Assembly: GCF_900108855.1 (NCBI RefSeq)
Contig: NZ_FNXY01000003.1
Coordinates: forward strand, 186,001-250,000
DNA from: Dyadobacter koreensis
GTDB lineage: Bacteria; Bacteroidota; Bacteroidia; Cytophagales; Spirosomataceae
Length of the DNA stretch: 64,000 nucleotides
Direction: 5' to 3'
Positions 47,202 through 57,091 of this stretch are shown here, piece by piece; the first letter of the stretch is position 1; the number at the start of each line of letters is the position of its first letter. The notes under the pieces are model-generated. The model saw nothing but the letters and a program-made list of their open reading frames with translations, ran no database searches and was not told the origin of the DNA. A program made the position numbers and the translations under genes.

Positions 47202-50200
47202 AACGCTGTCAAGTTCTTAGCAATAGTAAAATAAAAGCTGCTTCCCTTCTTTTCTTCGGATTCTACCCAAATTTCCCCCCCGAGGGTTTCTACAATTTTT
47301 TTTGTGATTGCCAGCCCCATACCAGTCCCTGAATATTCTTCCCGGTTGTGTAGACGTTGAAAGATAATGAAAATCTTCTCGAAATACTGCTTATCAATGC
47401 CTATTCCATTGTCAGCTACACAAAATTGCCAATGCGTAGGCGTTTCAGTACTTAAAATCCGGATATGCGGTATTTGATCTTTTTTATGATATTTCAACGC
47501 ATTGCTTATCAGGTTTTGGAAAACCTGCCGCAAAGGAGCTCTAAATGCCATCAATTGAGGCATTTCTGAATATTCGATCCTGGCCTTCTTATCTTTTATT
47601 TTTTTCTGATATAATGTCTGGATTTCATGGATCACTTCGCCCACATCAACTTTTTCCGGGATTTCCTTAGTCTTGCCAGCCCTCGAAAAATCGAGCAGGT
47701 CAAGGATGATCTGACGCATCCTTTTGGCACCATCCACAGCATAGTAAATATAGACTTTGGCTTTATCGTCCAGAGATTCGCTATACTTTTTTTCCAGTAA
47801 TGTCAGAAAACTGGTAATCATCCGCAGCGGTTCCTGCAAATCGTGTGAAGCTACGTAAGCAAACTGCTCGAGCTCTAAATTTGAAGCAGCCAGCACTTTA
47901 AGGTGTTTTTCCAATTCTTCATGCATTTCCTTCAACTGTGACTCTGTCGTTTTCCTGTCCGTTATATCTTTAAAATACACCGTCAGGCCATCGCCGGTTG
48001 GATATGCATTGACCTCAAACCATTTATTCAGTCGGTTAGAATGCTCTTCAAAACGCACAGGGATATTATCTTTGATGGCCTTTAAATAAAGATTATAAAA
48101 GCGCAGAGGAATCGTCCGGTAATATGTTTTCCAAATACTTTTGCCAACTATTTCTTCCCGTTCTATACCAGTAAGATTCTCCGCTTCCCGGTTCCAGTAC
48201 GTTACAGTCCAGTTTTTCGAAACTGAGAAAAATCCGTCTCTAATACTTTCAAGCGTCTTGTTTTTTTCTTCGTAAGCATTTAAAAGTGCCCTGTCAGCTT
48301 CCTCTGTTTCGATCGCTTTCGCCAGATTTACAGAGATTGTTTTGAGAAAAGAAATTTCATCATCGTTCCACTTTCTCTCACTCTTGCAATCATCAAAACC
48401 GATATACCCGAAAAATTTATTTTTAACAAAAACCGGAAAAATAAGCAGAGATTTTATCTCTTGAGCAATGAGTCCGGATTTAAACTCTGAATCTGGTAAG
48501 TTACTGACAATACCCAAATACGGCTTTTTTCTCGTCAACAAAGAGACCAATTCCTGTAAGGTTTCATGCGGAACATGCTGTAAGTCCGAATTGTTGATCT
48601 GTGGTTGAAATTCACCCGAATTCCATTCCAGTTTCTGATTGCAAAATACTTTACCAGATTCAGGATCGGTATAATTTTCGAAATAATAAACCCGGTCTGC
48701 ATCTACCGCTTTTCCAACCAGATTAAAAGAATGGTCAATAGCAGACAACCAGTCGTCATACAGTAAAAGACAACTATTGACCTCTGCAATTGCCGCAAGC
48801 AATCCGGATTTACGGAGTAGTTTAAGCTGTGTTTTTTTTCGTTGCGAAACATCTCTGAGCACCCCAATCATCCTGACCGCCTCGCCCTCAGAATTTCTAA
48901 TGATGTATCCGTTTTCCTGTACGAAGGAATAATTGCCGTTCACCTTCTGAAGCTGATATTCCGCTCGCCAGTTGTTGAGCGAATGATTTGCCAAAGCAGT
49001 TGTTAAAGTTTTATTAACGAAGTCTTTGTCCGTATCGTGGATCAGATCCAGCCATTTTTGCACAGGAAATCGTTCATTACTCATTTCATGACCAAAGAGA
49101 CGATAAAATCCATCGCCCCAGGCAATATGGTCTGTCGCCATATCCCAGTCATAAATCGCATCCCGCGTCGCTTTGTTTACGTATTCATATCGTTCATTAC
49201 TTAACTTCAAAGCATCCACCATCGTCCGCAGACGCGATTCACTTAAAACCAGCTCTTGCTGTACTTTTTTGCTTTCTGTAATATCCAGACAGGCTCCTAT
49301 CATCTTTACAGGCAGCCCCTTTTCATCTGTTTTTAACCGTCCCCATGATTTTAGGTTTCTGATTTCACCGTTTGGCCGAATAATACTTTCTTCAAAAACG
49401 ACGTCTTTTCTAGTTGCCAGAACATCATAAATGGTATCGATGACACGTTCTCTGTCGGCTGGATGTAACATCGATTTGTATCCCTCGAAACTAGCTTTGA
49501 AAAGCGATTTTTCTATTCCATAAATTTCGTAAAGCGAATCTGACCAGGTCACTTTATCATTTATAATGTCCCATTGCCAATTGCCCAACCGGGCCAGTTC
49601 CTGCCCTTGTTTCATTAAAAAAGTATTCTCTTCCAAAAGTTCGGAGCTATACCTGTTTTCTAGAATAATTTTGAGAATGGCCATAAATCTCCCGATTGTC
49701 TCAATTTCCTCAGCGTCCGGAACCCTCACTTCCCGGTAGTAAATACCAAATGTGGCCATTACGCTGCCTTCGGAATTGATCACTGGATGTGACCAGCAGG
49801 CTCGAAGATTAAATGGAAGCGCCAGATGTTTAAAGTCCGTCCAATGTCGATCGCATTCAATATCATTTGCAAAAATTTTTTCCTTCAGATAGGCAGCAGT
49901 ACCGCACGAACCCATGTTTTCTGCGACTGGTATTCCTTCAATAGAATCGATATACTCTTGAGGTAAGGAAGGCGAAGCCCAATTGTAAAGTCTGTTATTT
50001 TTTTCCTGAAGAACAGAGCAGATCATTTTTGGGAAGATATTTTCAATCCCAAGAATGTAAGTCGTGAGTACATCCTCGATCGACGAATTCCTCTGTGAAT
50101 TCAATTCCAATACCGATTTTTCCAAACGTTCCAATTCTGTAAAACGTTTTGCTTCGGTGATATCGATCATTACACCGCGAAGTTTCGAGATTTTTCCGTT

Positions 50201-51334
50201 TTCCTGAATCACCGACACCATATCCTTGATCCAGACCAGGCTTCCGTCAGCATGGATCATCCGGTAATCGAAATCATAATTCGACGTTATCTTTGATTTT
50301 TCAGTGCAAAATCTCACCGCCTCCGCGCGATCTTCAGGATGAATGTGGCTTTCCCAGAATTCGGGACCACTCACCCATTCTTCCGGTGTATAACCTAAAA
50401 TTGCCTCAGCCTGATCACTCACAAAAGTGAAGGTATGCGTTACCACGTCCATTTCCCAGACAATTCCATCAACGGTCTGGATTAGCGATTCGAACTTGTT
50501 TTTGGATTCCAGAAGTTCTTCTTCAATTATTTTGCGGTCTGTAATGTCTTGCATGGAACCATACAGACGAGTAAACCGGCCGTCTTTCAAATCTCCCACA
50601 CCTGTTACCCGAACCCAACGCAAATTTCCTTTTGCGCTGATCATCGTCACTTCCAGATCGAAAAATTCTCCAAGCTCGATTGCTTTCCTGATTACGAAAA
50701 CCAACGATTGCCAATCCTTTCCCTGATTATAAAAACTACTTACGGTTTCGAAATCAATCTGATTTCCCGATTCCACTTCATGAATATCTCTTGCAACATC
50801 CGTCCAGATCAAAACATAATTCACCAGATCAGCCTCCCAACTTCCAACTTTTGCTATCCTTTGCGTTTCTGAGAGAAATTGTTCATTTTTTGCAAGACTC
50901 GCTGTCGATGTTTGTTCGCTTTTCTCTGTTTTGATTAATTCCGTAACATCCGAAACGGAACGAATGATGTATTTCATCTCGTTATTTTCGTCAAAGACAG
51001 GCGTATTCGACGACATAAGGCTTTTGAGCTGCACCTCACCGGTTATTCTGTCTGGCACAGGGAATTCAAATACGGGAGTTTTGTTAGGTTTTTTGTCTTC
51101 AAGAAGTTTTTCTAATAGATTTTGCCACTCCGGCGATCTGAAATAAGGATGATCAGGAAAAGCATCAAAAAAACCTCGGCCCACCAGGTCTGAAACATCC
51201 AGTTGCACAATTTCCCTGTAGGCATCATTCGCACAAACGATAGTGAACTTGGGAGAATCTGGCAACAAAACGATCATCGGCGTTGGCAACGCCTTAAATA
51301 CTGATTCCGGAAAATTCTGGTCCACATAATCCAT
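47198..51334 (-). CDS. Multi-PAS/GAF sensor histidine kinase
   Basis: A 1378-aa kinase with no signal peptide or membrane helix, hence cytosolic. It has several PAS/PAC modules (the first at residues 1-130, then from SETQRIAKVGSWEADL, FESLIQTVDGIVWEMD, ELARLGNWQWDI, RDAIYDWDMA and SIRDGFFSVSKNWTVTYWN), plus two GAF-like domains (around RNSSIEDVLTTY, and SGLLAAIAEVNSCLLLYDDW). HisKA holds YVASHDLQEPLR (H near residue 1160), and the HATPase region has NGIGID and GTGMGLAIT. It heads an operon with two response regulators. The signals sensed are unknown. Confidence 0.9.
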   Translation of the reverse strand: MDYVDQNFPESVFKALPTPMIVLLPDSPKFTIVCANDAYREIVQLDVSDLVGRGFFDAFPDHPYFRSPEWQNLLEKLLEDKKPNKTPVFEFPVPDRITGEVQLKSLMSSNTPVFDENNEMKYIIRSVSDVTELIKTEKSEQTSTASLAKNEQFLSETQRIAKVGSWEADLVNYVLIWTDVARDIHEVESGNQIDFETVSSFYNQGKDWQSLVFVIRKAIELGEFFDLEVTMISAKGNLRWVRVTGVGDLKDGRFTRLYGSMQDITDRKIIEEELLESKNKFESLIQTVDGIVWEMDVVTHTFTFVSDQAEAILGYTPEEWVSGPEFWESHIHPEDRAEAVRFCTEKSKITSNYDFDYRMIHADGSLVWIKDMVSVIQENGKISKLRGVMIDITEAKRFTELERLEKSVLELNSQRNSSIEDVLTTYILGIENIFPKMICSVLQEKNNRLYNWASPSLPQEYIDSIEGIPVAENMGSCGTAAYLKEKIFANDIECDRHWTDFKHLALPFNLRACWSHPVINSEGSVMATFGIYYREVRVPDAEEIETIGRFMAILKIILENRYSSELLEENTFLMKQGQELARLGNWQWDIINDKVTWSDSLYEIYGIEKSLFKASFEGYKSMLHPADRERVIDTIYDVLATRKDVVFEESIIRPNGEIRNLKSWGRLKTDEKGLPVKMIGACLDITESKKVQQELVLSESRLRTMVDALKLSNERYEYVNKATRDAIYDWDMATDHIAWGDGFYRLFGHEMSNERFPVQKWLDLIHDTDKDFVNKTLTTALANHSLNNWRAEYQLQKVNGNYSFVQENGYIIRNSEGEAVRMIGVLRDVSQRKKTQLKLLRKSGLLAAIAEVNSCLLLYDDWLSAIDHSFNLVGKAVDADRVYYFENYTDPESGKVFCNQKLEWNSGEFQPQINNSDLQHVPHETLQELVSLLTRKKPYLGIVSNLPDSEFKSGLIAQEIKSLLIFPVFVKNKFFGYIGFDDCKSERKWNDDEISFLKTISVNLAKAIETEEADRALLNAYEEKNKTLESIRDGFFSVSKNWTVTYWNREAENLTGIEREEIVGKSIWKTYYRTIPLRFYNLYLKAIKDNIPVRFEEHSNRLNKWFEVNAYPTGDGLTVYFKDITDRKTTESQLKEMHEELEKHLKVLAASNLELEQFAYVASHDLQEPLRMITSFLTLLEKKYSESLDDKAKVYIYYAVDGAKRMRQIILDLLDFSRAGKTKEIPEKVDVGEVIHEIQTLYQKKIKDKKARIEYSEMPQLMAFRAPLRQVFQNLISNALKYHKKDQIPHIRILSTETPTHWQFCVADNGIGIDKQYFEKIFIIFQRLHNREEYSGTGMGLAITKKIVETLGGEIWVESEEKKGSSFYFTIAKNLTAL

Positions 51335-51929
51335 CCTTGATAATCACAACGCAGTTTTCAAGTTATTGATAAGAACTTGCTGCAAGAGGGTTAAATTCTA
51401 AGTTAGAATAATTTTAATTCCTATAAAGATTAAAATTAAAAAATAAAAGTCAAAAACTTTCTACTTTATGTAGTACAAATTAAACAATTCACAAATTATT
51501 GATTTGCAATTTCCAGAAAAAACCAAAGCTTGTAACACATTTTAATGACTCAACGAAATCTTGCTTACAACACTTATTTAACGGATCCTTTCATTGATCA
51601 AACGGTTTAAGATACTTGAAACATACCAAATGATCTGAGGATATTCTAACTATGTTGTATATACGAAAAAGGTAGGATTTATTGTTTTATGGTGTGATAA
51701 TCTTCTCTTGGAAGGATATTTTCATTGCTAAAACATAATTAAAAAAATCGTTTCACCGAACTTCACTCAATAAAGCCTGATGAACTAGACTTATATAACA
51801 TCAATGTAATTATCGGTTACAAATACGATTTTATAACATCCCCGAAACGAATAATTTTGGGAAGAAAATTTACATCTTCGTATATTCCAATGATCTTCAA
51901 CGTTGGATACGCTCCGGATATCCATTCAA
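51335..51929. other. AT-rich intergenic region
   Basis: A 595-bp region upstream of the kinase gene (minus) and of a decayed plus-strand gene. No gene or strong repeat was recognised other than the plus-strand promoter candidate described at 51830-51859. Confidence 0.35.
51830..51859 (+). promoter_or_regulatory. Candidate promoter of the decayed gene
   Basis: TAATTTTG (51852-51859) is a perfect -7 element with TTT, one base off TTG, exactly 19 bp upstream (51830-51832). The start site would be near 51866, 64 nt before the ATG of the pseudogene at 51930. Confidence 0.4.
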
Positions 51930-52322
51930 ATGAACCCGGGATATCTGCCGATTCTTTTATTTTTCATTTCGTTTTTCACTTTCGCACAAAAAGAAAAAAA
52001 GTATTTCCATCGAACAACGACATTCACTTGATGCTCTCGGCAATCGCTCATCCTAATCTTTCAAAGAAGATCGAATCTGCGTAAATGGCATACGGGAGAT
52101 GGAGTTATTGCTTAACTCTGGGTGCGGGAATTGGCCACCTTTTTTTAATGTTCCGGGCTGATGTTTTCAAAAGGGAATGACCATTACCGAATGTCTGAAA
52201 TACCGCCCGAATTAAATTATGAATGTTTTCGACTATATGACATGGGCTGGTACGCCGCGCCGGAGGGAGTGCTGATGTCAAGGAGAGATGGATTCCTCAT
52301 TCGGTTTCACTATCTTAATTAG
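51930..52322 (+). pseudogene. Decayed small secreted-protein gene
   Basis: An ATG at 51930 opens a clear Bacteroidota signal peptide (hydrophobic LLFFISFFTFAQ, then KEKKYFHRTTTFT) but meets a TGA at 52029. In the same frame two more stops occur (TAA near 52107 and 52137) before the frame opens again for about 55 codons and ends naturally with DMGWYAAPEGVLMSRRDGF and a TAG at 52320. Start, end and a protein-like C-terminus lie in one frame of 131 codons, as expected for a small secreted protein that has gained internal stops or compensating indels. The family is unknown. Confidence 0.5.
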
Positions 52323-52329
52323 AAAAAAA

Positions 52330-52376
52330 CCACACCCTTAATCGCAGCTGGCTTAAAACTTTGGCTAAGGGTGTGG
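52330..52376 (-). terminator. Intrinsic terminator of the small membrane-protein gene
   Basis: CCACACCCTTA (52330-52340) pairs perfectly with TAAGGGTGTGG (52366-52376), loop 25 nt. On the minus strand the stem is followed by seven T residues (complement of 52323-52329), placing a standard terminator 22 bp after the stop of the gene at 52399. Confidence 0.75.
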
Positions 52377-52398
52377 GAACAGAAATAAATGTCGTCTT

Positions 52399-52857
52399 TT
52401 AAAATGTTCTACGGCAAATTTTCAAGTCTTGTATATGCTCAACTTTACTGCTTATCCTGTTTATCTCCTTTAATATTTCAAAAGGATATTTCTCCTGATC
52501 TTCGCACAAATAAATTTCGTTCAGGTGTTTTTCTAGAATCTGCAAACTATCTGATGGCCAATAGTTCTTCTGAATTGAGGAATCTGGCATTGAATTTATC
52601 AATACATCGAGCCGTTGCCAGTGCTGTTGCATATCCAGAAAAGTATTCTGGGCGACTTCAAACTGCCCACGACGGCATTCGTTGCCAAGGTGAAAAAGGT
52701 ATTCGCTAATCTTAGATATCCCTTGATAAAATCCCGTTTCGTTACGACTCATTTTGCTAACCGGTGACGTAACTGCACCCTGATTCTGTAAATACGCGAT
52801 TGTTGACAGCATGATTAAAATTATTATGGCTAATATAGTATTGGAAAACTTTTGCAT
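52399..52857 (-). CDS. Small membrane-anchored hypothetical protein
   Basis: A 152-aa protein with a single N-terminal membrane helix (NTILAIIILIMLSTIAYL, residues 6-23) and a mostly helical outside domain. No family is recognised. It is followed by its own terminator and separated by 122 bp from the outer-membrane-protein operon upstream on the same strand. An opposite-strand frame (52389-52709) overlaps it but has no gene-like features. Confidence 0.6.
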   Translation of the reverse strand: MQKFSNTILAIIILIMLSTIAYLQNQGAVTSPVSKMSRNETGFYQGISKISEYLFHLGNECRRGQFEVAQNTFLDMQQHWQRLDVLINSMPDSSIQKNYWPSDSLQILEKHLNEIYLCEDQEKYPFEILKEINRISSKVEHIQDLKICRRTF

Positions 52858-52979
52858 TCGATTTAAGACATATGCATATATAAACTAAAAGGCTAATCCA
52901 AATCACATTTTGAAACCAATGCCAGTTTCGCAATTCAGCTGCTTCACCATTACTTTAATTTAATTGAGTTATCTTATTA

Positions 52980-54281
52980 TTACCGTCCAAGTGCTAATCC
53001 GATGCCAATATTTGTTCTAAAACCGAAAGAGGTTTCTGTACTTTTCAATTGGTCTTTGAAGTTGTAGGAAGTATTTATGTCCAGATATCCGCGCCGAAAT
53101 ACGCGAAGCTGGAAGCCTAACAATGGACCCGCCTGGATTATGTTTGTTTCGCTTTTTAAGTCTTCCCCTGGAATCTGCCAGCCGCTATGTTTGCCCTTAT
53201 AATAGCTATATTCGGTATTTAATCCGGTATACCAACCTGAAAGTCCATTTCCTCCCTTACCTTTTTGCCTCTGCCGTTTTTGTAAAAAATAATATCTTGG
53301 CTGTACAGAAAGAATTAAAATCTTTTCTCGCGAGTAGACATTAGCGTAAGGTACTGTCATTGTAATTAGTTGATCAGTTTCATTATATCCTATTGTGACA
53401 TCGTGATCATATCTGATATAATTGAAACCATTGTTCATTGCGGCATCCAACTGCGCATTGATAGTCCAGGGAGAGGTTTTGATCTTTCGCTCGAAGGCCA
53501 CACCTGCTCTGATCCTGTTCAGGTAATAGCCAACAGTAATTTCAGGAAGCCGGATTTTCCATTGTTGCCCTTGGAATTCGTCACAGAACAGGATATCACA
53601 AAAAGGTGCGGTAGCTGATTTCTTCCAATCTCCAATAGCAAAGCCAAAGCTGGCTTGCGTTGAAAATTGCAACCCAAGGGTTCCAAACCCATAATTGTAG
53701 TAATCAGAGACGGGTTTGAATACAGCAAATGAAAAGTCCATGAATCCATGATTCAAGAACCTTCTTTGAAACCCAAGTTTAAGTCCTGCCTTGGGATCAT
53801 TATTGAGTGTTCCTGGAATATTGTAAAAGAGGGCCATATAGTTGCCGCTGAAATTATTCGCACTTTTTCCCAATTTGATTCTTTTACGCATATTGACAAA
53901 CCAACGCAGCTGCGCGTCTAATACAGTATTTTGAATAGACTCTTTAACGGGTCTGTGAACTCCATACAAGGGGAAATGACCTGATAATGCCAATGAAAAT
54001 GCGGGAAGAAATTTAACCTCATAACCGACGTGAAGCGACAAGTTATTCAATGTCTTATCATCGGTCAATGGATAAGGTACCGCCTGATAGTATTGTGATA
54101 AACCAACTTTCAGCATATGCCGTGTAGGCACCTTCGTCATGAAAACGTTCTCATACCTGTCAATAAACCGTTGTTTTACAAGCGTATCACTTTCCTCTTT
54201 AAAGAATATTCTCGTGGTATCCTGCGCGAAGGATATGTTTATAAGCAAACTAAAAAAAATCAGGGCTACTATCTTTTTCAT
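52980..54281 (-). CDS. Predicted outer-membrane barrel protein (paralogue B)
   Basis: A 433-aa protein with a signal peptide ending NISFAQ. The body has alternating hydrophobic and polar beta-strand pattern and ends in GIGLALGR, as in outer-membrane barrels. It is highly similar to the next gene upstream: RFIDRYENVFMTKVPTRHM near residue 39, QLRWFVNMRKRIKLGKSANN, FSGNYMAL and KLGFQRRFLNHGFMDF recur there almost unchanged. Family name unknown. It is the last gene of an ECF sigma operon, so probably induced or monitored by that envelope-response system. Confidence 0.75.
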   Translation of the reverse strand: MKKIVALIFFSLLINISFAQDTTRIFFKEESDTLVKQRFIDRYENVFMTKVPTRHMLKVGLSQYYQAVPYPLTDDKTLNNLSLHVGYEVKFLPAFSLALSGHFPLYGVHRPVKESIQNTVLDAQLRWFVNMRKRIKLGKSANNFSGNYMALFYNIPGTLNNDPKAGLKLGFQRRFLNHGFMDFSFAVFKPVSDYYNYGFGTLGLQFSTQASFGFAIGDWKKSATAPFCDILFCDEFQGQQWKIRLPEITVGYYLNRIRAGVAFERKIKTSPWTINAQLDAAMNNGFNYIRYDHDVTIGYNETDQLITMTVPYANVYSREKILILSVQPRYYFLQKRQRQKGKGGNGLSGWYTGLNTEYSYYKGKHSGWQIPGEDLKSETNIIQAGPLLGFQLRVFRRGYLDINTSYNFKDQLKSTETSFGFRTNIGIGLALGR

Positions 54282-54309
54282 TGGATCACGTCGATATTTT
54301 TAAATGTTG

Positions 54310-55572
54310 TTAAAATGCAAATCCAAGTCCCAAATTGCCGCGAAAACCCAACGAACGCTCATTCTTATTCACTTCATTATGAACATTATAAGAAATATTT
54401 AAATCTACATACCCATGCTCAAAAAGTCTTTGCTGGAAACCGGCTAAAGGACCATAACTAATAACCTTTCGTTGAATAACCTTGTCTCGCTTAAAGATCT
54501 CATTATGCCTGCCTGAGTAGAAGTTATATTCCGTGTTTATTCCAGCGTACACACCGGACAGTCCATTTCCACCTCTTGCCCGCAACCGTTGCCTGTTTTG
54601 AAGAAAATAATACCGGGGCTGAGCTGCAATTATCATTGACATTTCTTTTGAAAGGAACCTATCGAAAGTACCGTAAAAATCCGGATAGCGGATTTTCTCC
54701 ATTTTCATATAATTATAACCCTTGCTCAGACCGATATCGAATTGAACGTTTAAAGAAAACGGGGAAGTTTTAATCTTACGCTCGTAGGCAACACCAAGTC
54801 TTATCCTATTTAAATTGTAACCAAAAGTTAGCTCTGGCAATTTTATTTTTAACTGGTCGACAACAAATTCATCACACAGTAACAGATCGCAAAGCGGAGT
54901 CTTGTCAGCCTTTTTCCAATCTCCAAAGGCAAACCCAAAATTGGCCTGGGACGAAAACGCCCAGTTATCAAGAATCCCATAATGAAACCAAGGCACTTCC
55001 TGTTGCAATGCAATCGCAAAGTCCATGAATCCATTATTAAGAAACCGTCTTTGAAATCCTAATTTTATTCCTATTGTAGGATTGTCTTGAATAGTACTGG
55101 GCAGTGTATAATTTAAAGCAAGATAATTTCCACTAAAATTGTTTGCACTTTTCCCAACTTGAATTCTATTGCGCATGTTAAAAAACCATCGCAATTGTGC
55201 ATCGATGACACTGTTTCCCCAAGCTCGTCTGAACGGAATTTCCTTACCATAAAATGGGATGTGCCCGGAAATTGCTACGGAAAAAGCCGGTAAAAATTTA
55301 AACTCATACCCCACTTGTAGTGAAGTGTTATTCCACAAAAAGTCATCATGCAGTGTGAAAGGAATAGCCTGATAATACTGCGAAATCCCAATCTTAAACA
55401 TATGCCGCGTCGGCACCTTCGTCATGAAAACATTGTCATAGCGGTCAATAAAACGCTGATTTACAAGCGTATCCGGTTCCTCTGTAAAAATGATCTTTGT
55501 TGAGTCTTGTCCTAATGCTGATTTAACTAAAAATAATGAAATCAAAAAGAGGATAATTCTTTTCATGGCCAA
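54310..55572 (-). CDS. Predicted outer-membrane barrel protein (paralogue A)
   Basis: A 420-aa tandem paralogue of the gene at 52980. A signal peptide (ending KSALGQ) is followed by RFIDRYDNVFMTKVPTRHM, QLRWFFNMRNRIQVGKSANN and KLGFQRRFLNNGFMDF in the same order, and the protein ends GNLGLGFAF. The two genes also share visible nucleotide similarity around their 5' ends (for example 54117-54185 against 55397-55465), so duplication is fairly recent. It is 22 bp downstream of the DUF4097-like gene. Function unknown. Confidence 0.75.
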   Translation of the reverse strand: MAMKRIILFLISLFLVKSALGQDSTKIIFTEEPDTLVNQRFIDRYDNVFMTKVPTRHMFKIGISQYYQAIPFTLHDDFLWNNTSLQVGYEFKFLPAFSVAISGHIPFYGKEIPFRRAWGNSVIDAQLRWFFNMRNRIQVGKSANNFSGNYLALNYTLPSTIQDNPTIGIKLGFQRRFLNNGFMDFAIALQQEVPWFHYGILDNWAFSSQANFGFAFGDWKKADKTPLCDLLLCDEFVVDQLKIKLPELTFGYNLNRIRLGVAYERKIKTSPFSLNVQFDIGLSKGYNYMKMEKIRYPDFYGTFDRFLSKEMSMIIAAQPRYYFLQNRQRLRARGGNGLSGVYAGINTEYNFYSGRHNEIFKRDKVIQRKVISYGPLAGFQQRLFEHGYVDLNISYNVHNEVNKNERSLGFRGNLGLGFAF

Positions 55573-55594
55573 TTGTTGAGGGTAAGCGAGAGAC

Positions 55595-56503
55595 TTATCT
55601 GATTGTCAGGTTGCCAAATTCGGTGCTGATCTGCACATTCGCCAATTGATTTCTGGAAAAAAATGCATCCTTAAAATCCGGCGTATTTCGTTTCCATTTG
55701 AACCCGTTGGGTAGTTTCATTGTCGTGTATGCGCTGTTGATATCGTAGTCAAAGTGCTGCCAGTTTTTCGTAATCATGGTGACTACTGCCTTTTTTGACT
55801 GGATCGAAAGGCTTGTCAACCCGGCGGATGGAACGATTTCAACATTTCCATAAAGAGTACTCATGCGAATAGCCCCGGCGATGTTTTCCAGTTGCAGATT
55901 GGTATGATCACTGGTAAAAGAAAAAGTTCCTGAAATTTCGATGGCTCTAAGTTCTCCAAAAGTTGTTTCCAGAAGTCCCTTTCCTTTAATATTTGCAAGC
56001 GAGGTCGTGCAAAAATCTGCACTCAGTTTTAAATTATTTGTCAGCCCTTTCATCTGAATGGTTCCAAAAGTATTTTTCAGATCAACCGAACAATTAGAAG
56101 GAAGGTGAATGGTATAACGCGCTTTCAGATTTGACGAAGGCTTACTTTCTCCTTCCCGAAGTAAAATGTAATTTCTCAGAAAGTAATCCTTTCCGCTGCG
56201 CTCTGCTACATATTGAACTTTACCAAGATCCGAGGCGGCCGTGCGTTTATCAGGATGCCTGGCCGAAAGCTCCATCAAAACGGTAATTTCCGCTTTATCC
56301 CAGGAGATAAGTTCAATATCTGCTTTTTCTGCATTAATGTAAAGTGTGCGTATAGTGCGTGCTGTCACGGTTTTTTCAATCGATTTAGTCGCCACCTGCA
56401 ATATACTCTGGCTATAAACTGATTGAAAACCGTTGACAGCAACCCAATAAAAGAGGAGTACAAGAACCGTCAGTTTTCGAAAAATATTGTTATATAATTT
56501 CAT
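55595..56503 (-). CDS. DUF4097-like beta-strand repeat protein
   Basis: A 302-aa exported protein (signal peptide ending SVYSQ, about residue 32). It carries the short repeated strands of the DUF4097/putative adhesin fold, seen as VDLKNTFGTIQMKGLTNNLK and repeated FGEL/YGNVEI turns, ending STEFGNLTIR. Such right-handed beta-helix proteins often lie in sigma/anti-sigma operons of Bacteroidota. It begins 9 bp after the putative anti-sigma gene. The biochemical role is not known. Confidence 0.75.
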   Translation of the reverse strand: MKLYNNIFRKLTVLVLLFYWVAVNGFQSVYSQSILQVATKSIEKTVTARTIRTLYINAEKADIELISWDKAEITVLMELSARHPDKRTAASDLGKVQYVAERSGKDYFLRNYILLREGESKPSSNLKARYTIHLPSNCSVDLKNTFGTIQMKGLTNNLKLSADFCTTSLANIKGKGLLETTFGELRAIEISGTFSFTSDHTNLQLENIAGAIRMSTLYGNVEIVPSAGLTSLSIQSKKAVVTMITKNWQHFDYDINSAYTTMKLPNGFKWKRNTPDFKDAFFSRNQLANVQISTEFGNLTIR

Positions 56504-56512
56504 GATACCGAG

Positions 56513-57088
56513 TTAAATCATTTTAGCCATTTCATTCAAAACTTCCGCTTTTTCCCGCTCTACAACACTGAACTGACGCACCAATTCGGGCTCCGTATTA
56601 TATTCTCCCATGGCTTGCTGCAATTGCTCTGCGGCTGTCTGAAGCGTCTCATATTCATGCTGCAGCCGCCTAAAGTTCTGATTACTGCATACCGTCGTCT
56701 CAGCTTCACAATAGGCTTTCAATTTTGCATATTGTTCATCAGTAATCTGCTCGTTCTGAGGTTGCAGCCGCTTGTCGATCAACTCCTGCGAAAAGGCAAT
56801 ACCAGGGGCCGAATTTTCCCGGGATATCCACAGTCCGCCGATGCCTGCAACGAGCAATACGGCGGCTGCAAACCACCAGTTCGTATTTTTCAATTTTGAA
56901 CGTGAAGCTTTATTTTCAATACTTTCCCAAACAAATTCATCCGGTTCGAATTCCGGCAGCTGCCCCAAAGCATTTTTCAATGGAAATTCATTGAGCTTCC
57001 GGTCAATTTCCGTCCAGACAAAATCTGACGGGCCCGAAGACGGAAGTTTTGCGAGCATTTCTTTTAATATGTTAATATTCTTTTCCAT
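56513..57088 (-). CDS. Putative anti-sigma factor, single-pass membrane protein
   Basis: A 191-aa protein with one membrane helix (WWFAAAVLLVAGIGGLWI, about residues 71-88). The N-terminal half holds two similar FVW motifs (SDFVWTEIDRKL and DEFVWESIENKA), and the outside part is a glutamine/glutamate-rich helix. It follows the sigma gene by 3 bp, the usual place of an anti-sigma factor. No classical zinc-binding ZAS motif is seen, so the role rests on context. Confidence 0.7.
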   Translation of the reverse strand: MEKNINILKEMLAKLPSSGPSDFVWTEIDRKLNEFPLKNALGQLPEFEPDEFVWESIENKASRSKLKNTNWWFAAAVLLVAGIGGLWISRENSAPGIAFSQELIDKRLQPQNEQITDEQYAKLKAYCEAETTVCSNQNFRRLQHEYETLQTAAEQLQQAMGEYNTEPELVRQFSVVEREKAEVLNEMAKMI

Positions 57089-57091
57089 AAG

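Noticed and set aside
51857..52084. 75-codon plus-strand frame in the decayed gene region
   Set aside because: A different frame from the one with the signal peptide and natural C-terminus; appears to be a shadow.
52389..52709. 106-codon plus-strand frame opposite the small membrane protein
   Set aside because: No signal or domain, and the minus-strand gene has a membrane helix and its own terminator.
52980..55572. Tandem outer-membrane genes as a mobile duplication
   Set aside because: No flanking direct repeats or transposase; simple tandem duplication within the operon explains them.
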